DNA of 64,000 nucleotides from Fimenecus sp963590415 (GCA_963590415.1 CAVAPB010000009.1:1-64000); one strand, 5' to 3'. Counted from the stretch's first letter, positions 40,996 through 49,538 are shown. Notes: generated from the letters alone by a model not told the origin. Numbers and translations: made by a program.

Positions 40996-42764
40996 TATTG
41001 CTCACCTCCGATTTCGTCAAAATCATCCGTTCCCTTTTGCTGAGAAGTATATATATCACGATAAATTTCATTTCTTTCAAAGAGCTCCTCGTGATTTCCG
41101 ATATCCTTTATCTCTCCGTTATCGAGAAGAATTATCTTGTCGCAATCGGAAATTGAAGAAACTCTCTGTGCAATTATAATTTTTGTGGTGTCGGGAAGAC
41201 TTTCCCTGAGTCCCTGCCGTATTCTCGCGTCGGTAGCGGAGTCAACCGCACTTGTCGAGTCATCGAGAATAAGAATCTTCGGGGATTTAAGTATTGCCCT
41301 CGCAATACAAAGTCTCTGCTTCTGTCCGCCCGATACGTTTACGCCTCCCTGTCCGAGGTCGGTGTTGTATCCGTCGGGGAAGGATGAGACAAAGTCGTCG
41401 GCATCTGCAATTTTGCAGGCTTTACGAACTTCTTCGTCGGTCGCATCCTTTTTGCCCCAACGCAAATTTTCGGCTATTGTTCCCGAGAAAAGAACATTTT
41501 TCTGAAGGACCATACTTACCGCTTCGCGAAGTGAATGCAATTTGTATTTCTTTACATTTTCGCCGCCGACAATAACCTCGCCGTCGGTTGCGTCATAAAG
41601 CCTTGCGATAAGCTGAACAAGCGAGGACTTTGAACTGCCCGTCGCACCCATAACGCCTATCATTTCACCGCTGTTTATCTTAAACGAAACATTATTCAAG
41701 ATGTTCTTGCCCTCATTGTAGCAGAACGAAACATTTTTGAACTCAACACTGCCGTCCTTAACGGTTTCAAGACCGTTTTCCGGGTCCTTGATGTCCGGCT
41801 CCTCATTGAGGACCTCGGAAATACGCTTTGCGCTCGCCTCCGACATAAAGAATTGTGCGAGCATTGCAATCGTCATGAGAAAGCTCATAATAATCTGCAT
41901 TATATAAGTGAATATCGCAGTAAATTCTCCGACAAGCAAATCTCCGCTCGCAACGACCTTTGTCGATACGATGAGCACCGCAAGGATGGTCGCATAAAGC
42001 AAAATCATAAGCATAGGCTCGCCGAGAATCATAAGCCTTTCGGCATATACCGAAGCGTTGTAAAGGTCATCGTTGGAGGTCTTGAATTTCTTTTTCTCAT
42101 AGTCCGTTCTGACAAACGACTTTACGACTCTGATGTTCATAAAGTTTTCCTGTATGGAAGCGTTGAAGCCGTCGAATTTTTTGAGCATGGCTTTGAAGCG
42201 CTTTATGAATATCGGTCCCGCAATCGCAAGAACGATTAAGATTATCGGCAGTACGACGCCGAACACGCTTGTAACCTGTCTGCTTTTACGGATACAGATA
42301 ACCAGCGCCGTAACAAGCATTATCGGTGCTCTGAACAAGCCTCTGATAAGCATCAAAAACGTGTTCTGAACCGTGTTTATGTCCGTTGTCATTCTCGTGA
42401 TAAGCGACGCTGTGGAAAACCTGTCGATATTTGAGAACGAGAAGGTCTGCACCTTTTCAATAAGAGCGTTTCTGACGCCGGCACCGAAGCCCATACCCGC
42501 AACGGAAGCAAGCCTTGCCGCCATAGCGCCGCAGAAAAGAGAGCACAGCGCAAACACAAGCATTTTTCCGCCGAGTGAGAAAATTGTCTGTATTGCCTCC
42601 TGCTGTGCGACAGGGTCTGCCGTTTCGGTAAGGCGTATAGTCTCGACTATATCCGCCATAACCTGCGGAATAAGCAATTCAAATATAACCTCTCCGATCA
42701 TAAGCATAGGACTTACAATGGTATAAAAAAGGTATTTTTTTGCATACTTGAACAGTTTTATCAT
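40995..42764 (-). CDS. ABC exporter half-transporter with a degenerate ATPase site
   Basis: A 589-residue fused permease-ATPase. Walker A GATGSSKSS and signature VSGGQ are normal. However, the residue after Walker B is Asp instead of Glu (LILDDSTS), and the H-loop His is Gln (IIAQRVSS). Both changes inactivate hydrolysis at one of the two composite sites and are known in asymmetric heterodimeric exporters. Its start overlaps the marR stop as ATGA and its end overlaps the partner gene, so all three are coupled. Substrate unknown. Confidence 0.92.
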   Translation of the reverse strand: MIKLFKYAKKYLFYTIVSPMLMIGEVIFELLIPQVMADIVETIRLTETADPVAQQEAIQTIFSLGGKMLVFALCSLFCGAMAARLASVAGMGFGAGVRNALIEKVQTFSFSNIDRFSTASLITRMTTDINTVQNTFLMLIRGLFRAPIMLVTALVICIRKSRQVTSVFGVVLPIILIVLAIAGPIFIKRFKAMLKKFDGFNASIQENFMNIRVVKSFVRTDYEKKKFKTSNDDLYNASVYAERLMILGEPMLMILLYATILAVLIVSTKVVASGDLLVGEFTAIFTYIMQIIMSFLMTIAMLAQFFMSEASAKRISEVLNEEPDIKDPENGLETVKDGSVEFKNVSFCYNEGKNILNNVSFKINSGEMIGVMGATGSSKSSLVQLIARLYDATDGEVIVGGENVKKYKLHSLREAVSMVLQKNVLFSGTIAENLRWGKKDATDEEVRKACKIADADDFVSSFPDGYNTDLGQGGVNVSGGQKQRLCIARAILKSPKILILDDSTSAVDSATDARIRQGLRESLPDTTKIIIAQRVSSISDCDKIILLDNGEIKDIGNHEELFERNEIYRDIYTSQQKGTDDFDEIGGEQ

Positions 42765-43246
42765 CGGTTATCTCCTCCGTTTGCTTTGTTTTCGGGCTTT
42801 AAGGCACAGCCTTTTTCGTTCTCATCAAACGAAAGGTTGTTGTAAATTCTGTCAAGATACATTTTAAGCTCAACAAGCTCTTCGTTGTCAAACCCCGCAA
42901 ACATCATTTTATCAATTTGGTCAAATTTTCGGTGCATTTCCTTTGTCATTTCCCTGCCCTTTTCGGTAAGGGATATTCTGTTGCACCTTAAATCGTTGTC
43001 GTCCGCTATTTTTTCAACGACGCCGTTTTTCTGCATTCTTTTCACAGACACCGCAATCGATGCGGGTGAAACCTCCAGCGCCTTGGCAAGCTCATTTTGC
43101 GTACATTCGCCGTTTTTCTCCAAAAAGTCGAGAATCGGCGGCTGACCGAAATATACGCCGCTGTCCTTGAGCATATTGTGCATCGTAAAGCGCTTGGCAC
43201 ATTCAAGTCTGATAAAAGAATGTGTTAATTCCTTTAATTCAAACAT
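42761..43246 (-). CDS. MarR family transcriptional regulator
   Basis: A 161-residue winged-helix regulator. The recognition region includes CTQNELAKALEVSPASIAVSVKRMQKNG in split form (TQNELAKALEVS, then SIAVSVKRM), and the wing includes DLRCNRISLTEKG. Such proteins respond to small phenolic compounds or drugs and usually repress adjacent exporters. It is first in an operon with two ABC half-transporters, and a TTTAACCG/CGGTTAAA inverted repeat lies 20 bases upstream. The ribosome site is GAGGAAG. Confidence 0.92.
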   Translation of the reverse strand: MFELKELTHSFIRLECAKRFTMHNMLKDSGVYFGQPPILDFLEKNGECTQNELAKALEVSPASIAVSVKRMQKNGVVEKIADDNDLRCNRISLTEKGREMTKEMHRKFDQIDKMMFAGFDNEELVELKMYLDRIYNNLSFDENEKGCALKPENKANGGDNR

Positions 43247-43266
43247 ATTACTTCCTCAAATTATAA

Positions 43267-43295
43267 TTTAACCGGTTTATATTTAATCGGTTAAA
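43267..43295 (-). promoter_or_regulatory. Candidate MarR operator upstream of the exporter operon
   Basis: Perfect eight-base arms TTTAACCG and CGGTTAAA are separated by 13 bases, immediately upstream of the marR ribosome site. Possible promoter elements (minus TTGAGA with TTAAAT at 17 bp) overlap it, which fits autorepression. Confidence 0.6.
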
Positions 43296-43385
43296 TGATT
43301 TTATCTCAAAAATTTTTATATGTCAACAGATATTTTAATTGTTCAAATATTGTTAATATTTAATCAGCTAACATTCTTTTTTCGA

Positions 43386-43423
43386 CAAAAAACGAACTGC
43401 AAAAGTCGAGCTTTTGCAGTTCG
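43386..43423 (-). terminator. Terminator of the glyS-lipid kinase transcript
   Basis: CGAACTGCAAAAG and CTTTTGCAGTTCG pair perfectly around CTCGA. In the minus direction TTTTTTG follows. It lies 16 bases past the lipid kinase stop. Confidence 0.92.
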
Positions 43424-43438
43424 TCTGATTAAAAGCCG

Positions 43439-44392
43439 TTAAGCTTCCTTTACGCCGTGCTCGGAGTTATCCTCCTCGACCGGCAGCGGATTTTCCGTAA
43501 TAATGTTTACGGCATGTCTGAGTGTTTTAACCGTAATATCCGTTTGATTTCCGCCGAATTCACCGTCAAGCGTAAAAGCAGTCGGCTCGTCAAATGAAAA
43601 TTTAATTTCATCACAATGGCGGAAGGTAACGAGCTTGTTCTTCGCCACGGATTTATGAATCATATCGTGTGCAAGCGAAAGCAATTCCGCAGGAGATTTG
43701 AACATCTCAACAAGTATCAGTTCGTGCTTCCCGTCGTCGAATCTGACGCCCATATTGTGCAAAACCGGCATTCCTCCGACCGAATATGAGTTTGACGCCT
43801 CGCCGTAGAAATAATCTCCCTCAAAGATCTCGCCGTCCGCCTCAACTCTTGCGTGGTAGCCCTTCATTTTGAAAAACTCGCCGACGGCATTGAGGTAATA
43901 AGCGTTTTTTCCGAATATGTTTTTAAGCCTCTGACTTGCGGAATACGATATAGCGGTAAAGTTGCCGAAGCCTGCGACATAAACAAATGTGTTGTCGCCG
44001 AAAAGCCCCATATCGACCGGTCTCGGCTCACCGTTTATGACATTTTCGACCGCCTTTTCGACCTTTGTGGGAATACCTATCGAATGTGCGAAATCGTTTG
44101 TAGAGCCCATCGGGATATATCCTATCGGGATATCCTTTTTAAGCTCCATAACTCCGCAAACGGTCTCTTTAAGAGTTCCGTCGCCGCCCACGCAGACTAT
44201 GAGGTCGAATTCCGAGCCTCTTTTTCTGACAATTTCGTAAGCGTTTTCATTTTTTTGAGTATATACGGATGTAACGACGAAACCTGCCTCGCCGAACCTC
44301 TCAATCATACCTTTTGCATACTGTTTTGCAAGCTTTTTGCCCGAAACAGGATTTACCACAAGAAATAACTTCTTACCCGTTATCTCCGTCAT
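43439..44392 (-). CDS. Diacylglycerol kinase family lipid kinase (DagK/YegS type)
   Basis: A 317-residue soluble lipid kinase. The N-terminal LVVNPVSGKK and the catalytic CVGGDGTLKE motif belong to the DAGK catalytic domain, and GSTNDFAHSIGIP completes the nucleotide site. The C-terminal half is the two-layer beta domain, ending at TLDGEF. It phosphorylates diacylglycerol or related lipids to recycle them into phospholipid synthesis. It starts 20 bases after glyS with ribosome site AGGAGG and is probably co-transcribed. Confidence 0.9.
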   Translation of the reverse strand: MTEITGKKLFLVVNPVSGKKLAKQYAKGMIERFGEAGFVVTSVYTQKNENAYEIVRKRGSEFDLIVCVGGDGTLKETVCGVMELKKDIPIGYIPMGSTNDFAHSIGIPTKVEKAVENVINGEPRPVDMGLFGDNTFVYVAGFGNFTAISYSASQRLKNIFGKNAYYLNAVGEFFKMKGYHARVEADGEIFEGDYFYGEASNSYSVGGMPVLHNMGVRFDDGKHELILVEMFKSPAELLSLAHDMIHKSVAKNKLVTFRHCDEIKFSFDEPTAFTLDGEFGGNQTDITVKTLRHAVNIITENPLPVEEDNSEHGVKEA

Positions 44393-44412
44393 AATACAGC
44401 CTCCTGTGCCCC

Positions 44413-45816
44413 TCAGAATTCAATCTTTTCGGAAATGTAATCGACAAGTTCCGATATTGGCATTCTTACCTGCTCCATAGTATCTCTGTCGCGAACGGTT
44501 ACGCAGTTGTCAGCCGGTGTGCTGTCGTCGCCGACCGTCTCAAAGTCAACGGTAATGCAGAACGGAGTACCGATTTCGTCCTGACGGCGGTATCTCTTGC
44601 CTATTGAGCCTGCGTCGTCATAATCGACATTGAAATGCTTCGAAAGCTCCTGATAAATCTCATCAGCTTTATCGCCGAGCTTCTTTGAAAGCGGAAGAAT
44701 TGCCGCCTTGAACGGCGCAATCGCAGGATGGAAATGCATAACGACTCTTGTGTCGTTCTTCTCTGCGTCGATAATCTCCTCATCATATGCCTCGGTAAGG
44801 AGCGCAAGGAAAAGACGCTCTACGCCGAGCGAGGGCTCGATAACATAGGGAACATACTTTTCATTTGTTGTCGGGTCAAAATATTCAAGCGACTTGCCGC
44901 TTGTTTTAATGTGCTGGGTAAGGTCGTAGTCGGTTCTGTCCGCAACGCCCCAAAGCTCGCCCCAGCCGAACGGGAACATATATTCAAAGTCCGTCGTAGC
45001 CTTCGAGTAGAAGCAAAGCTCCTCGGGGTCGTGGTCGCGAAGACGGAGATTTTCGGGCTTGATGTTGAGCGAATAGAGCCAGTCGCGGCAGAAGCCTCTC
45101 CAATAATCGAACCATTCAAGATCCGTGCCGGGCTTGCAGAAAAATTCAAGCTCCATCTGCTCAAATTCACGCACACGGAAAATGAACTTACCGGGAGTAA
45201 TTTCGTTTCTGAACGACTTACCCACCTGCGCGATACCGAACGGTACTTTTTTCCTTGTTGTTCTCTGAACATTCTGGAAGTTTACGAAAATGCCCTGAGC
45301 GGTCTCGGGACGGAGATAAATTTCCGATGTTGAGTCCTCCGTAACGCCCTGGAAGGTCTTGAACATAAGGTTGAACTGACGGATATCGGTAAAGTTGTGC
45401 TTGCCGCAGTTCGGGCATGGAATATTGTGCTCGTTGATATAATCGGTCATCTGCTCATTTGTCCAGCCCGCAACATTCGTGCCGTCAAAATCTTCGATAA
45501 GATTGTCGGCTCTGTGACGCGTCTTACACTCACAGCAGTCCATAAGAGGATCGGAAAATCCGCCGAGATGTCCCGAAGCCACCCAAGTCTGCGGATTCAT
45601 AAGGATAGCGCTGTCAAGACCGACATTGTATTTGTTCTCCTGAATAAATTTCTTTCTCCATGCTTTTTTTATGTTTTCCTTAATTTCAACACCGAGAGGG
45701 CCGTAATCCCAAGTGTTCGCAAGACCGCCGTAAATCTCGCTTCCCGGAAAAACAAAGCCCCTTGTCTTACTTAAAGAGACAAGCTTTTCAAGCGTTTTTT
45801 CAGTGTTTTTCATCAT
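44413..45816 (-). CDS. glyS: Glycine-tRNA ligase, single-chain dimeric type
   Basis: A 467-residue class II aminoacyl-tRNA synthetase of the alpha2 type (GlyQS), not the tetrameric alpha2beta2 form. Motif 1 is within GGLANTWDYGPLG, motif 2 within RNEITPG and FRVREFEQMELEFF, motif 3 within EPSLGVERL. A Cys cluster (CCECKTRH, CPNCGKH) suggests a zinc site. The start is ATG at 45816 (or the adjacent ATG at 45813), with AAGGA upstream. A promoter with TTGACA at 45882-45887 is likely; no T-box leader is present in the short upstream region. Confidence 0.95.
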   Translation of the reverse strand: MMKNTEKTLEKLVSLSKTRGFVFPGSEIYGGLANTWDYGPLGVEIKENIKKAWRKKFIQENKYNVGLDSAILMNPQTWVASGHLGGFSDPLMDCCECKTRHRADNLIEDFDGTNVAGWTNEQMTDYINEHNIPCPNCGKHNFTDIRQFNLMFKTFQGVTEDSTSEIYLRPETAQGIFVNFQNVQRTTRKKVPFGIAQVGKSFRNEITPGKFIFRVREFEQMELEFFCKPGTDLEWFDYWRGFCRDWLYSLNIKPENLRLRDHDPEELCFYSKATTDFEYMFPFGWGELWGVADRTDYDLTQHIKTSGKSLEYFDPTTNEKYVPYVIEPSLGVERLFLALLTEAYDEEIIDAEKNDTRVVMHFHPAIAPFKAAILPLSKKLGDKADEIYQELSKHFNVDYDDAGSIGKRYRRQDEIGTPFCITVDFETVGDDSTPADNCVTVRDRDTMEQVRMPISELVDYISEKIEF

Positions 45817-45895
45817 GATATCATTCCTTACAGATAAAAATATAAATAGTAACAATTAAGTTTATAATATTAAGTAAAGAATGTCAAGCAAGCAA

Positions 45896-45924
45896 TTGAC
45901 AAATTACTGGCTTGGTACTATAAT
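45896..45924 (+). promoter_or_regulatory. Consensus promoter of tRNA-Ala
   Basis: TTGACA and TATAAT are separated by 17 bp and end 20 bases before the mature tRNA. Confidence 0.9.
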
Positions 45925-45944
45925 ATACCCTGTTAATTGAATAC

Positions 45945-46020
45945 GGGCCTGTAGCGCAGCTGGGAGCGCACCACATTCGCATTGTGGGGGTCGTCGGTTC
46001 GAATCCGATCAGGTCCACCA
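45945..46020 (+). tRNA. tRNA-Ala (anticodon CGC)
   Basis: All arms fold: acceptor GGGCCTG/CAGGTCC, anticodon stem CCACA/TGTGG with loop TTCGCAT, and T-loop TTCGAAT. CCA is encoded. The acceptor stem has the G3-U70 pair that identifies alanine tRNAs, supporting the anticodon reading CGC. Confidence 0.96.
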
Positions 46021-46022
46021 TC

Positions 46023-46058
46023 TCGTCGCGGATTTTATATCATTCGCGACGATTTTTT
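46023..46058 (+). terminator. Terminator of tRNA-Ala
   Basis: TCGTCGCG and CGCGACGA form the stem, followed by TTTTTTATT, starting 3 bases after the encoded CCA. Confidence 0.92.
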
Positions 46059-46085
46059 ATTAAACGAAATCATCTCAAGCCTGCA

Positions 46086-46230
46086 TGCGGTTGATGATAT
46101 ATAATGCTTCGCATTGATTATTCGCAGGGACAGAGCTCCCCCCTGTCGCAAGAAATCACATATAATTCATATTGACGGACAGCCTCAAGGGCTTGCTCCT
46201 GTTCGAAAATTCGCAAAAATCGGTACCGCT
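46086..46230. repeat. Degenerate dispersed repeats
   Basis: A gene-free stretch between the tRNA-Ala terminator and nadC. Its left part (46086-46120) is the reverse complement of the mini-hairpin ladder at 57088-57125 (AATGCTTCGCATT and GCGGTTG units joined by GATATATA). Its right part contains worn forms of the AGGGACAG and GGACAGCC units. Confidence 0.75.
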
Positions 46231-46257
46231 GTGCACCTCTGCTCAAACATAAATTTG

Positions 46258-46299
46258 ACCACGACAAGTTCAGGCTTTTCACCTGTGCTTATCGTGGTA
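46258..46299 (-). terminator. Probable terminator of nadBC
   Basis: ACCACGA-AAG and CTT-TCGTGGT arms with an inner CAGG/CCTG pair form a long stem, 28 bases past the nadC stop. The minus-side T content is modest. Confidence 0.65.
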
Positions 46300-46326
46300 T
46301 TTCTTATTTTTATTTCCCGTTTTTGA

Positions 46327-47163
46327 TTATTTCATTTTCATTGAGATGTCAAACGCTTTTACGGAATGTGTGATAGCGCCGACGGAAATTATGTCAACGC
46401 CCGTTTCGGCAACGCCTCTGATGGTTTCGTCGGTAATTCCGCCCGAAGCCTCGGTCTTTGCTCTGCCGTCAATGATTTTGACAGCCTCACGCATCATATC
46501 GTTTGTCATGTTGTCGAGCATAATTATATCCGCTCCGACATTTACAGCCTCACGCACCTCGTCAAGGTTTCTTGTCTCAACCTCAATCTTGGTCGTGTGG
46601 CCGATTTTGCCTCGGAGCGTGTTTACCGCATTTGTAATTCCGCCGCCTGCGTCAATGTGGTTATCCTTGAGCATAGCGCAGTCGGAAAGGTTAAAGCGGT
46701 GGTTTTTACCGCCGCCGCAGGTAACGGCATATTTCTGGATAGCTCTCAAAGACGGGAGAGTCTTTCTTGTGTCGGTAATCTGTGCGTTTGTGCCCTCGCA
46801 AAGCTTTACAAGCCTGTTTGTGGCTGTCGCAATTCCGGACATATGCTGAAGAAGATTGAGAGCCGTGCGTTCGCCCTTGAGCAAAAGAACGGTCTTGCCC
46901 GAGAACTCGGCGATAAGGTCGCCTTTCTTAATTTCGTCGCCGTCCTTAAAATAAGTTTTGCACTCAAATGTGTCGTCAAGCAGACGGAAAACACGCATTG
47001 CAACATCAAGACCGCAAAGCACACCGTCGGCTTTTGAAACAAAATATGCCTCGTTGCGCTGATTTTCGTCAATAAGATAATCGGTAGCAACATCGATATA
47101 GTTAATGTCTTCCTTGAGTGCGGAAAGGATTATTTCGTCAATATAGAACTGCGGAACATTCAT
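46327..47163 (-). CDS. nadC: Quinolinate phosphoribosyltransferase (decarboxylating)
   Basis: A 278-residue type II phosphoribosyltransferase making nicotinate mononucleotide from quinolinate and PRPP. Motifs are the ERTALNLLQHMSGIAT segment, the TRKTLPSLR loop, the GGGKNHRFNL turn and EASGGIT near the C-terminus. Length is standard. Its start overlaps the nadB stop as ATGA. With NadB it supplies two steps of de novo NAD synthesis; quinolinate synthase (nadA) is not in this operon. Confidence 0.95.
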   Translation of the reverse strand: MNVPQFYIDEIILSALKEDINYIDVATDYLIDENQRNEAYFVSKADGVLCGLDVAMRVFRLLDDTFECKTYFKDGDEIKKGDLIAEFSGKTVLLLKGERTALNLLQHMSGIATATNRLVKLCEGTNAQITDTRKTLPSLRAIQKYAVTCGGGKNHRFNLSDCAMLKDNHIDAGGGITNAVNTLRGKIGHTTKIEVETRNLDEVREAVNVGADIIMLDNMTNDMMREAVKIIDGRAKTEASGGITDETIRGVAETGVDIISVGAITHSVKAFDISMKMK

Positions 47164-48617
47164 CCCTCGTCAACCTCCTTTAATATGATGTGCGCCACGC
47201 TTGCAAGGCTCAACGCTTCGCAATAGTCGGGCGTAATCGCAAACTTGCCGTTTTTAAGGCGTGCAAGTATCTTGTCTACCTTTTTAAGACCCGTATGTAC
47301 GGCGTCCATGTCGGGGATAACAAAATATGCCCTCTGCATAATGGAGCGGATTTCGGTACGCAGACCCTTGGGCATCGGAGCACCGGAAATGTCAAGCGGC
47401 TTGTCTTCAACCGTAACATGAGAATAACCTGCCTTTATGCATTTTGTAATATCCTCTGCGGCACGCCTGCCGAAAACAAGCGCTTCAAGCAGGGAGTTGC
47501 TTGCAAGTCTGTTCTTGCCGTGAACGCCTGTGTGAGAGCACTCGCCGACCGCATAGAGTCTTGAAACCGTAGTTTTCGCTTCAAGTGAAACATCAATTCC
47601 ACCCATAAGGTAGTGCTGGCAGGGGAATATCGGGATAAGGTCCTTTGTGATGTCAACGCCGTGTTCCATACAACCTGCGTAAATTCCGGGGAAACGGTTT
47701 CTTACAAAATCGCTGTCCTTGTATGTTATGTCAAGATAGAAATTGTTGCTTCCCGTCTTTCTGCTTTCAAGGATGATTGCCCTTGAAACGACATCTCTCG
47801 GTGCCAATTCAAGGCGCTTGTCGTAACGGTGCATAAATCTCTCCTTGTTGCAGTTGAGAAGATATGCGCCCTCGCCCCTGACAGCCTCGCTTATAAGGAA
47901 CTGTTCCCTGTCGGGACCGTTGAATGCCGTCGGGTGGAACTGAACATAGCTCAAATGTTTTATGGCAGCGCCCAATTCGTATGCAAGGCGTATTCCGTCG
48001 CCCGTAGCTACCGCAGGGTTGGTGGTGTATTTGTATACACGGCCTATACCGCCCGTGGCAATTACGCAATAGTCGGCAAAAACCGAAAACGGCTTACCGC
48101 TCTCATCAAGAATATCTGCACAAAAGCCGCTCTTGACCTTTTCAAGCTTGTAAACGAGGGAGTTCTGAACCTGGGTAATGTTCTTTCTCCTGTGAACCTC
48201 TTCAAGCAGCTTCTTGACGATTTCTGCGCCCGTAGTGTCCTTGTGATGAACAATTCTCCTGCGGCAGTGTCCGCCCTCAAGGGTTTTCTGAACCGTGCCG
48301 TCGGGGTTCTTATCGAAATCAACGCCGTACTGCATTATTTTGCGTACATCGTCGGGACCCTCGTGAACAAGAACATTTACTGCGTCGGGGTCGTTTTCAC
48401 GGCTGCCGGCAATCATAGTGTCCTCATAGTGAAGGTCGAAGCTGTCGTTTTCAAAGCTCAAAACAGCCGCAACGCCGCCCTGAGCGAGATTGCTGTTAGA
48501 GAGCGTGGCCGATTTTTTGGAAAGGACAAGCACCGAAACATCCTCGGGCAGTGAAAGCGCGGTGTAAAGTCCGCCGACACCGCTTCCGATTATAAGAACG
48601 TCATATTTCTTTTCCAT
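47160..48617 (-). CDS. nadB: L-aspartate oxidase
   Basis: A 485-residue flavoprotein oxidising L-aspartate to iminoaspartate for quinolinate synthesis. The FAD motif GSGVGGLYTAL is at the N-terminus, LAQGGVAAVL follows, and RMHRY-like RFMHRYDKRLELAPRDVV and the MGGIDVS, SLLEALVFGRRAAED segments match the family. I start at the ATG at 48617; further in-frame starts reach 48704 but lack a convincing ribosome site. It leads the nadBC operon, and an inverted repeat lies directly before the start. Confidence 0.95.
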   Translation of the reverse strand: MEKKYDVLIIGSGVGGLYTALSLPEDVSVLVLSKKSATLSNSNLAQGGVAAVLSFENDSFDLHYEDTMIAGSRENDPDAVNVLVHEGPDDVRKIMQYGVDFDKNPDGTVQKTLEGGHCRRRIVHHKDTTGAEIVKKLLEEVHRRKNITQVQNSLVYKLEKVKSGFCADILDESGKPFSVFADYCVIATGGIGRVYKYTTNPAVATGDGIRLAYELGAAIKHLSYVQFHPTAFNGPDREQFLISEAVRGEGAYLLNCNKERFMHRYDKRLELAPRDVVSRAIILESRKTGSNNFYLDITYKDSDFVRNRFPGIYAGCMEHGVDITKDLIPIFPCQHYLMGGIDVSLEAKTTVSRLYAVGECSHTGVHGKNRLASNSLLEALVFGRRAAEDITKCIKAGYSHVTVEDKPLDISGAPMPKGLRTEIRSIMQRAYFVIPDMDAVHTGLKKVDKILARLKNGKFAITPDYCEALSLASVAHIILKEVDEG

Positions 48618-48642
48618 AAGTAAAAACATCTCTTTTACACTT
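48618..48642 (-). promoter_or_regulatory. Candidate operator before nadB
   Basis: AAGTAAAAA and TTTTACACTT form an imperfect inverted repeat around CATCTC, abutting the nadB start codon. Its position would suit a NAD-biosynthesis repressor such as NiaR, but it is not a close match to a consensus I can quote. Confidence 0.3.
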
Positions 48643-48724
48643 ATCAATTTTTGACTGTATATAATATACCATAAATAAGAAAAAAAATAAATTATTTTTA
48701 TCACATAATATTTTGTGATTTCAG

Positions 48725-48753
48725 TTGACTTTTTGTCTAAATAGTGATAATAT
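48725..48753 (+). promoter_or_regulatory. Promoter of tRNA-Arg
   Basis: TTGACT and TAATAT are separated by 17 bp, 20 bases before the mature tRNA. A TATAAT three bases further right is an alternative -10. Confidence 0.7.
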
Positions 48754-48773
48754 AATCGGGCACAAAAAAATAT

Positions 48774-48850
48774 GCGCTGCTAGCTCAGCTGGATAGAGTG
48801 TTTGGCTACGAACCAAAAGGTCAGGGGTTCGAATCCCTTGCAGCGCGCCA
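48774..48850 (+). tRNA. tRNA-Arg (anticodon ACG)
   Basis: Acceptor GCGCTGC pairs with GCAGCGC; the anticodon stem TTTGG/CCAAA holds the loop CTACGAA, giving anticodon ACG; the T-arm is GGGGTTCGAATCCC. CCA is encoded. Its last 17 bases are repeated three more times downstream at exact 178-bp intervals. Confidence 0.97.
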
Positions 48851-49384
48851 AAAAGAAGCACGGATTTTCGTCTGTGCTTCTTTTTTGTGTGAAAATGAAA
48901 TTAAAAAGGGATTCGAACCCTCAAAATCTTTTGCAAGGCGAAGCCTTGACAAAAGAAGTCTATAATCGGACAGTTTGCGAAGCAAACTTTAGGCGAGCGA
49001 AGCGAGCCGAGTCCCTTGCAGCGCGCCAAAAAGAAGCACGGATTTTCGTCTGTGCTTCTTTTTTGTGTGAAAATGAAATTAAAAAGGGATTCGAACCCTC
49101 AAAATCTTTTGCAAGGCGAAGCCTTGACAAAAGAAGTCTATAATCGGACAGTTTGCGAAGCAAACTTTAGGCGAGCGAAGCGAGCCGAGTCCCTTGCAGC
49201 GCGCCAAAAAGAAGCACGGATTTTCGTCTGTGCTTCTTTTTTGTGTGAAAATGAAATTAAAAAGGGATTCGAACCCCCAAAATCTTTTGCAAGGCGAAGC
49301 CTTGACAAAAGAAGTCTATAATAGGACAGTTTGCGAAGCAAACTATAGGCGAGCGAAGCGAGCCGAGTCCCTTGCAGCGCGCCA
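48834..49384 (+). repeat. Tandem 178-bp array seeded on the tRNA-Arg 3' end
   Basis: The 17-base tRNA end TCCCTTGCAGCGCGCCA occurs at 48834, 49012, 49190 and 49368, always 178 bases apart. Units 1 and 2 are identical; unit 3 differs at three positions; the fourth copy is the 17-mer only. Each unit contains a tRNA-type terminator, a reverse-complement T-arm (GGGATTCGAACCC), and three hairpins with the GCGAAGC core (GGCGAAGCC, TGCGAAGCA, AGCGAAGCG). There is no open frame worth calling. The structure looks like serial insertion or duplication at a tRNA attachment site. Confidence 0.95.
48851..48886 (+). terminator. Terminator inside each 178-bp unit
   Basis: AAAAGAAGCAC and GTGCTTCTTTT pair around GGATTTTCGTCT, followed by T residues. 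It follows the tRNA CCA directly and is repeated at 49029 and 49207. Confidence 0.9.
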
Positions 49385-49385
49385 C

Positions 49386-49434
49386 GAAAAACCTTGATAT
49401 ATAACCGTTTGCGATTATGTGTTGAGGTTTTTTG
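49386..49434 (+). terminator. Hairpin after the last tRNA-end copy
   Basis: AAAAACCTT and GAGGTTTTTT pair around an AT-rich loop and end in a T run. It is unlike the terminator inside the units and may be the tRNA's original terminator, displaced by the array. Confidence 0.6.
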
Positions 49435-49538
49435 TTTGCCTTGAAAAGTTTTTCTAACACGATTTCTAACACAATCAAAACCTAAATAAGCTTTAGCGAA
49501 ACACAGGAGACTGTTCTCTGTGTTTACAGGAGAAAAAC

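Noticed and set aside
45817..45944. T-box leader for glyS
   Set aside because: The upstream region is too short and lacks the conserved T-box sequence and specifier stem.
48802..49397. Several plus- and minus-strand frames of 67-113 codons across the tRNA-Arg array
   Set aside because: They repeat with the 178-bp unit, read through the tRNA and terminators, and lack ribosome sites. They are by-products of the repeat, of the kind often mis-annotated as small proteins.
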